DNA from: Bradyrhizobium macuxiense
Lineage (GTDB): Bacteria > Pseudomonadota > Alphaproteobacteria > Rhizobiales > Xanthobacteraceae
Reading direction: 5' to 3'
Assembly (NCBI RefSeq): GCF_007993935.1
Contig: NZ_VITY01000012.1
Coordinates: 62,001 to 126,000 of the forward strand
Length of the DNA: 64,000 bases
Positions 1 through 10,694 of the stretch are shown piece by piece. Made by a program: the position numbers and the translations under genes. Numbering within the stretch: the first letter of the stretch is position 1; each line of letters starts with the position of its first letter. A model generated the notes under the pieces. The model did no database searches. It saw only the letters and a list, made by a program, of their open reading frames with translations, and had not been told where the DNA came from.

Positions 1-186
1 GACCAGCATCGTGTGCTCGACATTGTGGTAGAGCGCATCGCTGTTGCCGATGCATTCCAGCGCGATGCGTGCGGCAGCCGGCAACAGTTCGCCGAACCGG
101 GCCTGCGAGGCCCCGAAAGTGCGGCTGACATGGGTGGCGAGAAACTTCTCCAAAGCACCTGCCGCCAACTCAGGTAACGTCATCAT
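1..186 (-). CDS. HD-domain-like protein, N-terminal part only
   Basis: The gene runs off the left edge, so only the first 62 residues are present. The frame opens with two adjacent ATG codons (186-181) and stays open to position 1. The visible part ends with a YHNVEHTMLV stretch. The H-x2-EH arrangement resembles the first metal-binding segment of HD-superfamily phosphohydrolases, and that is the only basis for the name. The helical leader ahead of it is Ala/Leu-rich and has no signal peptide. The second half, with the diagnostic HD pair, lies outside the window, so the family call is tentative. Confidence 0.45.
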   Translation of the reverse strand, partial: MMTLPELAAGALEKFLATHVSRTFGASQARFGELLPAAARIALECIGNSDALYHNVEHTMLV

Positions 187-414
187 CGATGCAGCCCCCG
201 ACCGCGCAACGTTCCTCACTCGCCCCGATCTCTCGTCGTAGTTGGGGAGCAATTATAGCGTATCTACGGGCGTGCGGCTACGCGCTGGCGGGCGTGCGAT
301 TCGTTCAGCCGTACTATCCCGGTCTTGCCGGCTGTGACACCAAAGTCGCTGATAATGGCATGAACCGTGCATGATTCGGTTCAGACCGGGTTAATCCTAC
401 GGATAAACACCATC

Positions 415-630
415 ATGCTCGTTACGCTCGTCGCCATCCTCTGCAATGCTCAGCTCTGCATGGAAAAGGTCGTCACCAACAGCGACCAATCCGGCATCAC
501 CATGGGCGCCTGCGCCGTGAGTGCCCAAATCGGCATCGCCGACTGGCTCGCCAAGGGGCCGTATCACGATTGGCGCTTGCAAAGCTATAAGTGCATCATG
601 GGCAAATACGTACCCAAGAACGAAGTGTGA
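415..630 (+). CDS. small cysteine-containing protein of unknown function (71 aa)
   Basis: I do not recognise a family. The ATG at 415 is preferred over an upstream in-frame start at 367 because it gives a compact protein beginning with a hydrophobic segment (MLVTLVAILC). That segment could be a short signal or anchor. Four cysteines lie at residues 10, 15, 33 and 60, and the C-terminal half (DWLAKGPYHDWRLQSYKC) is aromatic and charged. A GC-rich stem (641-658) follows the stop. The gene stands alone between the HD-like gene and the ABC importer. An overlapping 117-residue frame on the other strand has no recognisable features and was not annotated. Confidence 0.5.
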   Translation: MLVTLVAILCNAQLCMEKVVTNSDQSGITMGACAVSAQIGIADWLAKGPYHDWRLQSYKCIMGKYVPKNEV

Positions 631-640
631 TGTGTGCTCA

Positions 641-658
641 CAGCCCCCGAAGGGGCTG
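641..658 (+). terminator. stem-loop after the small protein
   Basis: A perfect 7-bp stem, CAGCCCC/GGGGCTG, with a CGAA tetraloop starts 10 bases after the stop codon. No T-run follows it, so intrinsic termination is possible but unproven. Confidence 0.35.
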
Positions 659-791
659 ACCCGCTTCGTCTGCCCAACTGGGACGGCCTGCGAAACCGCG
701 TGATGCAGGCGCGTGCAGCTCAAGTCAAAGTCCATTTTATGGGCTATCACTGTCGTTCACGATGGTGAGGTCGCCCAGGAATGGCCAGAGA

Positions 792-1576
<785 letters not shown>

Positions 1577-1580
<4 letters not shown>

Positions 1581-3127
1581 GCGATCCACGCTGGAGCGAG
1601 GCGCTTGCGCATCTGCCCGACTATCTCGGCAATCATGTCCGGGTCAGCGTCGCCGCGCTGGCGCTCGGGCTTCTGATCAGCCTGCCGCTTGCGATCATCG
1701 CCCGCAACCGGCCGGTGCTGCGCGGCGCGCTGCTCGGGCTTGCCAGCATCGTGCAGACCGTGCCCGGTCTCGCTTTGCTCGCGCTGTTCTATCCGCTGCT
1801 GCTGGCGCTCGCCGCCGTGACTGCGGCCTGGCTCGGCTTCAGCTTCTCCGCCTTCGGCTTCCTGCCGGCCGTGCTGGCGCTCGCGCTCTATTCGATGCTG
1901 CCGGTGTTGCGCAACACCATCACCGGCCTGTCGGGCGTCGATCCGGCGGTGCTGGAGGCCGCCGAGGGCGTCGGTATGACGCCGCGGCAATCGCTCACCA
2001 TGGTCGAGCTGCCGCTGGCGCTGCCTGTCATGATGGCGGGGATCCGCACCGCCGCGGTGTGGGTGATCGGCACCGCGACGCTGTCGACGCCGATCGGCCA
2101 GACCAGCCTCGGCAATTACATCTTCGCGGGGCTGCAGACTCAGAACTGGGTGTTCGTGCTGTTCGGCTGCTTCGCTGCCGCGGTGCTCGCGCTGGTCGTC
2201 GACCAGCTGCTGGCGCTGATCGAGAACGGCTTGCGCAATCGCAGCCGGATCCGAGCCGCGCTCGGCGGGCTCGGCATTGCCGCGCTGATCGCGGCGACGC
2301 TGGTTCCGGCGCTCGCACGTCCGCACGCGCGCTACGTGGTGGGCGCCAAGACGTTCACCGAGCAATATGTGCTGTCGGCGCTGATGGCGCAGCGACTGCA
2401 AGCGGCCGGTCTGCCGACGACGACCCGCGCCGGCCTCGGCTCCAACGTGATCTTCGATGCGCTCGCAGCCGGCGATATCGACGTCTATGTCGACTATTCC
2501 GGCACGCTGTGGGCCAACCAGTTCTACCACAGCGACATCAGGCCCCGCGCCGAACTGCTGAGCGAGCTGAAGACGACGCTGGCGAAGCAGGACATCACTT
2601 TGTTCGGCGAGCTCGGCTTCGAGAATGCCTATGCGCTTGTCATGCCGAAGACGCGCGCCGATCAGCTCGGCATCCATTCGATCGCCGACCTCGCCTCGCA
2701 CGCCGCGACGATGTCGATCGCCGGCGACTATGAATTCTTCTCGCGGCCGGAATGGGCCGGCATCCAGAAGGCCTATGGGCTGTCGTTCCGCGCCCAGCGC
2801 ACGATGCAGCCCGACTTCATGTATGCCGCGGTCGCCTCCGGCGAGGTCGACGTCATCGCGGGCTATACCAGCGACGGGCTGATCGCGAAATACAACCTTG
2901 TCACGCTCGCGGACGACAGGCACGCGATCCCGCCCTATGACGCCATCGTGCTGCTGTCGCCGAAGCGGCGCGATGACGAAGCGCTCAAGGCGGCGCTGCG
3001 GCCGCTGCTCGGCAAGATCGATATCGCCGCGATGCGCGAGGCCAACCTGCGCGCGTCGGGCAATGATGCATCATCATCGCCCGACGCCGTGGCGCGCTGG
3101 CTGTGGGAGAAGGTCGGGCCGCGCTGA
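1577..3127 (+). CDS. ABC permease fused to glycine betaine-type substrate-binding domain
   Basis: A single 516-residue chain carries two roles usually encoded separately. Residues about 1-245 form a multi-pass permease with the EAA-like coupling loop EAAEGVGMTPRQSL near 126-139. From about residue 250 (YVVGAKTFTEQYVLS) to the end it is an OpuAC/ProX-type binding domain, with recognisable SNVIFDALAAGDIDVYVDYSGT and GEVDVIAGYTSDG segments. The last transmembrane helix probably leaves the receptor tethered in the periplasm. Such fusions are known for OpuA-class systems. The gene overlaps the ATPase by 4 bases, so the importer is a two-gene operon. The substrate (betaine, choline or another osmolyte) cannot be read from the sequence. 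Confidence 0.9.
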
Positions 3128-3134
3128 AACGGCC

Positions 3135-4086
<952 letters not shown>

Positions 4087-4097
<11 letters not shown>

Positions 4098-5073
4098 CGC
4101 GCACGCCTCCTGACGGGGTGGCCTGGAAATAATGGGCGTAGATCGCCTCTAGGCTCGGCTCGTCGACCGAGAGCCGCCGCAGCGCGCCGTTGGCCGCGAC
4201 CACCGCGCGCGCGGCGTCGGCCCGGACGTCGCGGTCGGCGGTCATACGGAAACGGTCATCGGCGAGCGTCTCGACATTGCCGACGCCCGGGATCGCGGCA
4301 AGCCGCCGCGCGATCCCGGCGCCGTCGGCCTCGACCTCGACGACGAAGCCCGCGCCCAGCACCTGGACCGAGAGCTCGGCCACCGAACCCATCATCGCGA
4401 TCTTCCCGGCGCGGAACAGCGCGACACGGTCGCAGACACGCTGGACCTGGTCGAGCATGTGCGAGGACAGCAGCACGGTGACGCCCTCGGCCTTCAACTC
4501 CCTGATCAGGTCGAGGAATTCGATCGTCGCCTGCGGGTCGAGGCCCGAGGTCGGCTCGTCGAGGATCGCGATCTCGGCGCGCTTGACGATAATCTCGGCA
4601 AGCCCGAGGCGCTGCCGCATGCCGCGCGAGAAGGTCGCAACACGCTTGTCGGCGACGTCGACGAGACGAACGCGAGTCAGCGCCGCCGCGATCCGCCGCG
4701 ACCGCTCGGCCATTCCGAGCCCCATCAGCTTGGCGGCGTAGGCCAGGTTCTCCACCGCGGTCAGATGGTCGTAGAAGCCGACGGCGTCGGGCAGATAGCC
4801 GACCCGCCGCTTGACCTGCAACGGCTGCCGCGCCGGGTCGAAGCCGAGCACGCCGACCCTGCCGGCCGATATCTCGGTGAGCCCGAGCATCATCAGGATG
4901 GTCGTGGTCTTGCCGGCGCCGTTCGGGCCGAGCAGCCCGAACACCTCGCCCTTGGCGATGTCGAAGTTGATGGCGTCGACGACACTGGTCTTGCCGTAGC
5001 GCTTGGTGAGATCGCGCGCTGCGATCACGGCCTCCGGCCGTGACGCAGTGCTGGTGTGCTGCTGCTCGCTCAT
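4087..5073 (-). CDS. ABC transporter ATP-binding protein, ABC-2 exporter class
   Basis: The 328-residue ATPase has Walker A GPNGAGKT (49-56), the signature FSRGMRQRLG, Walker B with AILDEPTSGLDP, and the switch histidine in SSHMLDQVQ. The C-terminal extension (about 230-328) is a regulatory region common in CcmA/NosF-type ATPases. FSRGMRQRLG instead of LSGGQ is usual for this class. Overlaps of 4 bases with the upstream NEW3 gene and 11 with the downstream permease indicate one translationally coupled operon. The NosF resemblance is at family level only: no nitrous oxide reductase genes are present, so a copper-centre role should not be assumed. Confidence 0.9.
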
Positions 5074-6260
5074 CGCCGTCCGAACCTCGCAACGGCGCCC
5101 AGCATCAACAGCAGCGCGACGCCGATCACGCCGGCCCCGGCCATGCCCCAGACGGTGGATGTGCTCACGGTGACGCGGAACTGGCTCGACGCCGTTTCGC
5201 CGCGCGAGGTGGCGCGCATCCCGACCTGGTAGTCACCGGCGAGCGACTTGTCGCTCGGCGTCACCAGCGCCTGCACCTCGGTGTCCTTGCCGGGCACCAG
5301 CCGTTCGATCTTGGCCGGCTGAAACGTGACCTTCCAGCCGCTCGGCGCCGTCGCGGCGAGCTCGATATTCTCGGCGGGCGCGGTGCCGCTGTTGGTGACG
5401 ACGACCGGGATCGTGCTCTGCTCGGCGGCGACCGCGCGCGCGCTGAGCAGCCCGTCACGGCCGGAGAGCTGAAGCTGCGGCTGACCGGCGACGTCGAGCG
5501 CCACCTCGGTCTGCGCAGTCGCGTCCTCGGCGTTGACCGTGACCTTGACCGGGAAATGCCCGGCATCGATCGCGCTCGGCGGCCGCACCTTGAGCTTGAT
5601 GTCCTTGGACTGCCCGGCATCGATCGGGATCGAAGACAGTTCCTGGGTGCCATAGGCCTCGGTGAACGAGGTCTCGAAGTTCTGCGGCGCCGCCGCGGCG
5701 AAGCTTGCGACCAGGTTGCGGCCGCTGTCGTTCTTGATGGTCAGCGTGTACTCGAAATTCGATTTCGGGCTGCCGCGCAATTCGGGAAGCTTCGACGACA
5801 CCGTCAGCTTGGCCGGCAGCTCCTTGGCGAGCGCGATCACGATCGGCAGCGTTGCCTCACTGCCCTGCCCTTCGGCCTTCACCGTCAAGGTCTGCTCGGC
5901 GAGCGAAGCGTTGGCGGGCACGTCGAGCCGAAGCTGCAACGGCACGCTGGAGTCGGGTGCGGGCATCGCGGCCGCAACCGGCTGGCCGCCGCCGAGCAGC
6001 GTCGCGGTCCAGCCGCTCGGCACGCCCTCGACCGAAAGCTTGTAGCGCTGCGGACCGAGATCGTAGTTCTGCAGACGCAGCGAGATGTTGGAGGTGGTGC
6101 CGGGCCGGATGGTGACGGCCGGATAGTCCGTCATCATGTAGAGCCCCTTGATGTCGTGAGGCGGCTCTGCGGCAGAGGCTGATGGAATGGCAAGAGAACC
6201 AGCAAGGGGAACAGCAAGTCCGAAGGCGACGACAAGGCGCGCAACATCGAGCGCTCGCAT
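5070..6260 (-). CDS. NEW3-type beta-sandwich periplasmic protein with C-terminal anchor
   Basis: A 396-residue exported protein. It has an N-terminal signal peptide (MRALDVARLVVAFGLAVPLA, with a likely cut after ASA), then repeated Ig-like sandwich domains with the phrases PSGWTATLLGG and PSGWKVTFQPAKIERLVPG, typical of NEW3 (alpha-galactosidase-associated) domains. A C-terminal membrane helix (GMAGAGVIGVALLLMLGAVA) and a basic tail FGRR follow. The start at 6260 was chosen over a longer frame because AGGAG lies 8 bases upstream and the signal peptide begins there. It leads the ABC-2 operon, so it is probably the periplasmic partner of that transporter. The ligand is unknown. Confidence 0.8.
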   Translation of the reverse strand: MRALDVARLVVAFGLAVPLAGSLAIPSASAAEPPHDIKGLYMMTDYPAVTIRPGTTSNISLRLQNYDLGPQRYKLSVEGVPSGWTATLLGGGQPVAAAMPAPDSSVPLQLRLDVPANASLAEQTLTVKAEGQGSEATLPIVIALAKELPAKLTVSSKLPELRGSPKSNFEYTLTIKNDSGRNLVASFAAAAPQNFETSFTEAYGTQELSSIPIDAGQSKDIKLKVRPPSAIDAGHFPVKVTVNAEDATAQTEVALDVAGQPQLQLSGRDGLLSARAVAAEQSTIPVVVTNSGTAPAENIELAATAPSGWKVTFQPAKIERLVPGKDTEVQALVTPSDKSLAGDYQVGMRATSRGETASSQFRVTVSTSTVWGMAGAGVIGVALLLMLGAVARFGRR

Positions 6261-6524
6261 GGGCAAACACTCCTGCAAGAAGGGCGGGATTGGTTGATTT
6301 GACGCTGCGCGCCGATGAACATCGTGGCAACGGCGCGACCGATCATCGAGCCAATCGTGACGAAATCTCGGCGAGGCAATTACAAATGAGTAATGCACGC
6401 GGTTTCGCGCAGGCAACCTTCGTCTACCGACGTTAGTCTAGTTCGTGACGCGATCGCCTTGATGTGCGGATCAGTCGTTGCGACTGTGCGTGCCGCGGCC
6501 CGAACGTTGCGGCGCGAAACATGT

Positions 6525-8237
6525 TCAAAGTCCCTTGATGATCCCCGCGTCGATCAACAGGCGGTTGAAGCGGCGCGCCTCCGCGCCTTCCCTGCAGGAA
6601 TAGAACGCGCCGTTGCAGCGAAGCATGATCGCCTTCTGCTCCTCGAACGAGGGATCGAGCGGAATGCCCGCGGCTTCCTGAATCACCAGCGGCAGATAGG
6701 CGGCGTCGATCGTGTCCATCACCGTCGGGCTCTTCACCGGCTCGAAGTTGACGGCGTCGATCGCGTAATATGTCGCGTAGTAACGCGGATCGTAGTCCAT
6801 CAGCTTCTTGCCGATGCCGGCCTCGTCGAGCTCGGGGTCGAGCAGCTGCGGCGAGAACTCCGGCTGGTGATCGCCGTAGCGCACGATCAGGAACGGCTGC
6901 GCCGGGAACTTCTTCTTCAGCGCCGCGACAAAGCCGGCATAGTCGTTGGCGCTCATCGTCTGCCGGCGCAGATATTCGTCGATCGACGGCGTGTTGCCGG
7001 GCCGCTTCCATGCCGGCAGCAGCTCGGGACGGAATTTCGTCTCCCACGGGAAATGATTGGCGGCGAGATAGACGAAGGTGAACAGCGGCGCACTGAGCGT
7101 CTTCTGCTCGGCCATCAGCTTCAGCGCCTTGTCGTAGAAGAAGCTGTCGGGCTCGACGTCCTTCGCATGCAGATCATGCGCGTCGTAGAAATGCTGGATG
7201 CCGGTCGTGGTCTGAAAGCTGCGCGCACTCATGAAGGCGCCGAACGCCGGATACAGCGACAGCGTGTCGTAGCCGCAGCGGCGCAGCGCCAGCGGCAGGC
7301 CGCGCTCGACCCGGCCCGATGCGATGCGGGTGACGAAATAGGCGAACCGGCCGAACGAACGCGACGACAATCCCGCGAGCACGTTGTACTCGGTGAACCA
7401 GCTCGGCCCGCCATTGCTCTCGGCGAGGAATTTGCGCTCGACGCCGTCATAGGATTTGAACTGGAGGCCATAGCCGGGCGGCACCTTGACGCCCGGTGCG
7501 GTACGGATGTCGAAGCTCGATTCATCGTGGATCATGATGATGTTCGGCCGCCGCCCGGCGGGATGGCAGGCTTCGACCAGCGGCATCTTGAGCTGATCGC
7601 TCGCCGAGGGATCCGACTCCATGAAGCCATAGGTGACGAAGTCCGACACCGCCGTGACGCCGGAGCGCGCGAACTTCGAGAGATAGCCGTCGTCGTAGTA
7701 GCCGCGCCAGGCTTCATCCGGCCAGGCGAAGGCATAGCCCGAGAGCGCGGCGGTGCAGGCAAGGCAGGCGGCCGCGGCCGGCAGGCGGCGGATACGGAAC
7801 GGATCGAGCCACCACAGCGCGTACATCAAGGGCAGCGTGACCAGGCCGGCACCGATGATCGACCAGCGCAGGTTCGGAAAGATCGTGAGCAGGAACGCCG
7901 CGGTGTCGCGATCGATCACCATCAGGTCGACGAAGTTCGCGGTCATCTGCACCACGTCGTGCTTGAACCGCGACAGCAGCACCAGCACCACGACCAGCGT
8001 CAGCGACAGCGCGCCCGACAGCGCCGGCCGGCGCAGCAATGCGATGAACAGGAAGTTCAGAATTCCCCAGGTCAGCAGGAAGCAGAGCCGCGAGCCGAAA
8101 TCGGTCTCGGTCCGCAACATCAGGATCAACGCGCCGAGATGCGGTCCGGCGACCGCCATCAACCGCCAGACGCCGATCGCGGCAAGACCGCCGGCCAGTG
8201 CGGCAATGGAAGAGTTTTGCTGAGGCGCGGGCGCCAT
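6525..8237 (-). CDS. membrane-anchored sulfatase/phosphoethanolamine-transferase-fold enzyme
   Basis: The 570-residue protein has several hydrophobic helices in the first ~190 residues, then a periplasmic alkaline-phosphatase-fold domain. Visible landmarks are NIIMIHDESSFD (metal-binding strand at the domain start), LAANHFPWE and RYGDHQPEFS, which match the conserved His/Asp metal ligands of LtaS/EptA/OpgB-like enzymes. No Cys/Ser-x-Pro-x-Arg formylglycine motif is present, so it is a transferase or hydrolase of this fold and not a classical sulfatase. The start at 8237 (MAPAPQQ) skips an unlikely Arg/Cys-rich extension. It may modify lipid A, glucans or another envelope glycan; the substrate is not evident. 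It is monocistronic by spacing. Confidence 0.75.
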   Translation of the reverse strand: MAPAPQQNSSIAALAGGLAAIGVWRLMAVAGPHLGALILMLRTETDFGSRLCFLLTWGILNFLFIALLRRPALSGALSLTLVVVLVLLSRFKHDVVQMTANFVDLMVIDRDTAAFLLTIFPNLRWSIIGAGLVTLPLMYALWWLDPFRIRRLPAAAACLACTAALSGYAFAWPDEAWRGYYDDGYLSKFARSGVTAVSDFVTYGFMESDPSASDQLKMPLVEACHPAGRRPNIIMIHDESSFDIRTAPGVKVPPGYGLQFKSYDGVERKFLAESNGGPSWFTEYNVLAGLSSRSFGRFAYFVTRIASGRVERGLPLALRRCGYDTLSLYPAFGAFMSARSFQTTTGIQHFYDAHDLHAKDVEPDSFFYDKALKLMAEQKTLSAPLFTFVYLAANHFPWETKFRPELLPAWKRPGNTPSIDEYLRRQTMSANDYAGFVAALKKKFPAQPFLIVRYGDHQPEFSPQLLDPELDEAGIGKKLMDYDPRYYATYYAIDAVNFEPVKSPTVMDTIDAAYLPLVIQEAAGIPLDPSFEEQKAIMLRCNGAFYSCREGAEARRFNRLLIDAGIIKGL

Positions 8238-8394
8238 GGGCGGGACGCAATACAACCCGGCGCAATGCCACGGCCTTGACTGGCAATGGCCAGGAGGCAC
8301 ACGGCACAGCCGGTGTCTGCGCCGTGTCATAAAATCGTAATTGAATCGTCATGAACGCGCAATGAATTTGCCCGCCCCACCGGCGCAGCACGCC

Positions 8395-9096
8395 TCAGAC
8401 CTTGGCCGAAGGCGCGGCGCGGCCGGCGATGCCCGCGATGAAGAGGTCGACGACATCGGCCGCCGTCTGCTCGACCTCCGCTTCGCCGACGCCCCAGCGC
8501 GGCATATGGCCGTCGATGTGCATCCGCGCAAAACCATAGACCAGTGCGCGGCCGGCGATCTGGACCTGCTTCAGGTTGCACGCCCCGAGCTGGCCAGCCG
8601 AAAATGCCTCCGCCAGTATCCGTTCGGTCAGGCCGATCAACTCGGCATTATCGCTGGAAACCCCGGCCGAGCGGTCGTGGTCGAAGAAGCGGCGGCTGGA
8701 GATGATCTCGAAATGGGTCGGGTTCTTCATGGCCCAGCGCAGATAGGCGATCCCGAGGCAGCGGAAGCGGCCGAGCGGATCGCCTGCCGGCGCGTCGGCC
8801 AACGCCGCCTCGATCTCGGCGCGGAAGCGGCGCTGCGCCTCCTCGGCCACCGCATTCATCAGAGCATCCCTGCTCGGGAAGTGCCGGAACGGCGCCCCCG
8901 GCGAAACCCCGGCGCGGCGGGCGGCCTCGCGCACGCTGACCGCCTCCGGCCCGCCCTCGCCGACCAACTGCATGGCGGCATCGATCAGGACGCGGCGGAG
9001 GTCACCATGGTGGTAGGGCTTGGCCGCCGGCGCCCGCGCGGGATGCGGCTTCGCGGAACGGCGTCCGGCAGGCGGGCTTTTGGCGGGGCGGCGCAT
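8395..9096 (-). CDS. TetR-family transcriptional regulator
   Basis: The 233-residue regulator has a Lys/Arg/Pro-rich leader of about 27 residues, then the TetR DNA-binding domain. The helix-turn-helix VSVREAARRAGVSPGAPFRHF spans about 54-74, and an all-helical ligand domain follows. The frame stays open upstream through a palindromic repeat, but the ATG at 9096 is the last start outside that repeat and is taken as real. It is divergent from the membrane protein gene at 9266. The shared region holds two near-identical 17-base inverted repeats, so it probably represses that gene and itself. The inducer is unknown. Confidence 0.85.
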   Translation of the reverse strand: MRRPAKSPPAGRRSAKPHPARAPAAKPYHHGDLRRVLIDAAMQLVGEGGPEAVSVREAARRAGVSPGAPFRHFPSRDALMNAVAEEAQRRFRAEIEAALADAPAGDPLGRFRCLGIAYLRWAMKNPTHFEIISSRRFFDHDRSAGVSSDNAELIGLTERILAEAFSAGQLGACNLKQVQIAGRALVYGFARMHIDGHMPRWGVGEAEVEQTAADVVDLFIAGIAGRAAPSAKV

Positions 9097-9116
9097 CTCG
9101 CTTTGGCTCTTTGTTT

Positions 9117-9168
9117 GAGCATCATCTTCTCGGAAAACCGCTGCGCACTTTTCCGGATCATGCTCTAG
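9117..9168. repeat. dispersed palindromic repeat, GAGCATGATCC family, copy 1
   Basis: A short inverted repeat with the form GAGCATnATC...CGGAAAACCG...CACTTTTCCGGATCATGCTCTAG. Three more copies occur at 15892, 29838 and 43050. This copy lies between the TetR start codon and the two operators, so it would be transcribed in the regulator's 5' untranslated region. Confidence 0.85.
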
Positions 9169-9185
9169 CATCACCCGCTTGTGAA

Positions 9186-9202
9186 TGTAAGCACCGATTA
9201 CA
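9186..9202. promoter_or_regulatory. probable TetR operator, distal site
   Basis: TGTAA-N7-TTACA, a perfect 5-base inverted repeat. Read on the other strand it matches the second site (9229-9245) at 14 of 17 positions, including GGTG in the spacer. Both sites lie between divergent start codons. Binding by the adjacent TetR protein is inferred. Confidence 0.7.
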
Positions 9203-9228
9203 ACGATTGACTGGGCGCGATTGCGAAA

Positions 9229-9245
9229 TGTAACTGGTGATTACA
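9229..9245. promoter_or_regulatory. probable TetR operator, proximal site
   Basis: A second TGTAA-N7-TTACA inverted repeat, ending 20 bases before the ATG at 9266. The centres of the two sites are 43 bases apart, about four helical turns, so two dimers would bind the same face of the DNA. Confidence 0.7.
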
Positions 9246-9265
9246 TCAACATCGGGAGGCAGGAC

Positions 9266-9883
9266 ATGACGCGGCGAAACTGGTTCGAGGGCTGGCGGCT
9301 GTTCGGCCTGCTCACGCTGACCCTGATCGGGCTTTCGATATGGATCGCCGCGATGCGCCAGTTCGAGGTCGAGGGCGTGCGGATGGTGATCCGTTTCACG
9401 GCGCGGACCTCGCTGCTGTTGTTCTGCCTCGCCTTCTCCGCCGCAGCGCTGGCGCGGCTCCGGCCGAGCGCCTGGACGCACTGGCAGCGCCGCAATCGCC
9501 GTTATCTCGGCGTCACCTTCGCCGCGTCGCACGCCATCCATGCGGTCGCGATCAGCGCGTTCGCGATGCTCGATCCGGCCGGCTTCGCGGCCGCGACCTC
9601 ACTCGTCTCCTACATCTTCGGCGGCATCGGCTATCTCGTCATCATCGCGCTGGCCGCGACGTCGTTCGACCGCACGGCTGCGCTGCTCGGAGCGCGCGCC
9701 GGGCGCAGGCTGCATCTGATCGGCGGCTACTATCTGCTGCTGCAGTTCATGGTCTCGTTCGGCAAGCGGATTCCGGAGATGCCGCTCTACGCGCTGTTTC
9801 TCGTGCCGCTCGCCGCGGTGTTCGCGCTCAGGATGATCAGCATGGCGGCGCGGCCCGCACCACGCGAGGCGCAGGCGGGCTGA
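9266..9883 (+). CDS. polytopic membrane protein, ferric reductase-like/MsrQ-like
   Basis: A 205-residue protein with about six transmembrane helices. Histidines sit inside or next to helices (FAASHAIHAVAIS and RRLHLIGGYY), a pattern seen in di-haem ferric-reductase-like domain proteins such as MsrQ/YedZ. This is a topology-level resemblance, and haem binding is inferred. The start at 9266 is preceded by GGGAGG about 10 bases upstream. No MsrP-like molybdoenzyme partner is adjacent, so methionine sulfoxide repair should not be assumed. Expression is probably controlled by the divergent TetR regulator through the two operators. Confidence 0.65.
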   Translation: MTRRNWFEGWRLFGLLTLTLIGLSIWIAAMRQFEVEGVRMVIRFTARTSLLLFCLAFSAAALARLRPSAWTHWQRRNRRYLGVTFAASHAIHAVAISAFAMLDPAGFAAATSLVSYIFGGIGYLVIIALAATSFDRTAALLGARAGRRLHLIGGYYLLLQFMVSFGKRIPEMPLYALFLVPLAAVFALRMISMAARPAPREAQAG

Positions 9884-9895
9884 GATCAGGCCAGC

Positions 9896-10129
9896 TCACA
9901 CCAAATGAAACTTGCGGCCAAGCCGGCGGTGAACCGACAGCACTGCGCGATCGACGTCGCTGATCAGGCTGTCGCCGAGGACGACGTTCGGAATCTCCCA
10001 GTTGCGCCCGATCTGCGCATCAGGGAGCGCGGCGACTGCCGGCACGCGCGCGGTCTCGCAGCCGGGCTGGGCGCGCAGCGCCTCCTCCGCAAGCTGGGTC
10101 AATTCGTCCTGGCTCTTTCCGTCGGTCAT
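9896..10129 (-). CDS. small hypothetical protein (77 aa)
   Basis: Family not recognised. The protein is soluble and starts with an acidic helical region (MTDGKSQDELTQLAEEALRA). Its C-terminal half contains PNVVLGDSLISDVDRAVLSVHRRLGRKFHLV. No signal peptide or cysteine pair is evident, although one Cys lies near residue 24. It converges with the membrane protein gene, 12 bases between stops. The charged, non-repetitive composition and fit between neighbours favour a real gene over a random frame. Confidence 0.55.
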   Translation of the reverse strand: MTDGKSQDELTQLAEEALRAQPGCETARVPAVAALPDAQIGRNWEIPNVVLGDSLISDVDRAVLSVHRRLGRKFHLV

Positions 10130-10157
10130 GACCGCGGTCCTGACTCCGGAAGATGGC

Positions 10158-10559
10158 TCACTGATGGCCGAGATTCTCCAGTTCCTTGGCGCGCGCTTCC
10201 GTCATGCTGCGCATGCATTCGCCGGCATCGAGCCGGGCAATGGTGCCCTCGCCGAGGTCGTAATACAGGCAGTTGGCGTCACGGTACTGGATCCATAGCC
10301 GCTGCGCGGTGCGCAGCTGCTCGCGCTGCTTGTCGCCGGCGGCATCCTTGAACGCCTGCTGATAGGCGGCGTTCATCCGCTTGTCCCACCGCGCGGTCTT
10401 GGCCTTGAGGCACTCGACCATCTGGTAGGTGCTGCCGTCGCAGGACTGCGCGGGATCGCCCTGATCGCCGGCATGGGCAACCGGCGCAGTGAACGCGATG
10501 ACGACGGTTGCAACCAGGACCCCAGGCCTGCATAGGCCTGTCGCGAGAGCCAGTTTCAT
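10158..10559 (-). CDS. LprI/DUF1311-family secreted protein
   Basis: A 133-residue protein with a signal peptide (VLVATVVIAFTAPVAHA) and then a DUF1311/LprI-type domain. Conserved features include CLKAKTARWDKRMNAAYQQ, LRTAQRLWIQYRDANC and ECMRSMTEARAKEL, with four cysteines likely forming disulfides in the periplasm. Members of this family include lysozyme inhibitors such as LprI, but many are uncharacterised. The start at 10559 was chosen because it directly precedes the signal peptide; the longer frame upstream is not credible. It is divergent from the cyclase gene. Confidence 0.75.
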   Translation of the reverse strand: MKLALATGLCRPGVLVATVVIAFTAPVAHAGDQGDPAQSCDGSTYQMVECLKAKTARWDKRMNAAYQQAFKDAAGDKQREQLRTAQRLWIQYRDANCLYYDLGEGTIARLDAGECMRSMTEARAKELENLGHQ

Positions 10560-10694
10560 GCCGCCTTCCTTCACCGATTGATCCTGCAGTCGGACCATAC
10601 ATGAGTGTGGCCGCAATGCATCCCGTTCACGCCAGGCCGCGCCGCGGCTGGCCTTCCCGATCCGCGCGGGATATTTCATATGCGTGGAGGGACC

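Noticed and set aside
9097..9174. N-terminal extension of the first TetR protein through the palindromic repeat (MMLEHDPEKC start)
   Set aside because: The extension is a translation of the dispersed repeat, also seen at other loci. The ATG at 9096 is the plausible start.
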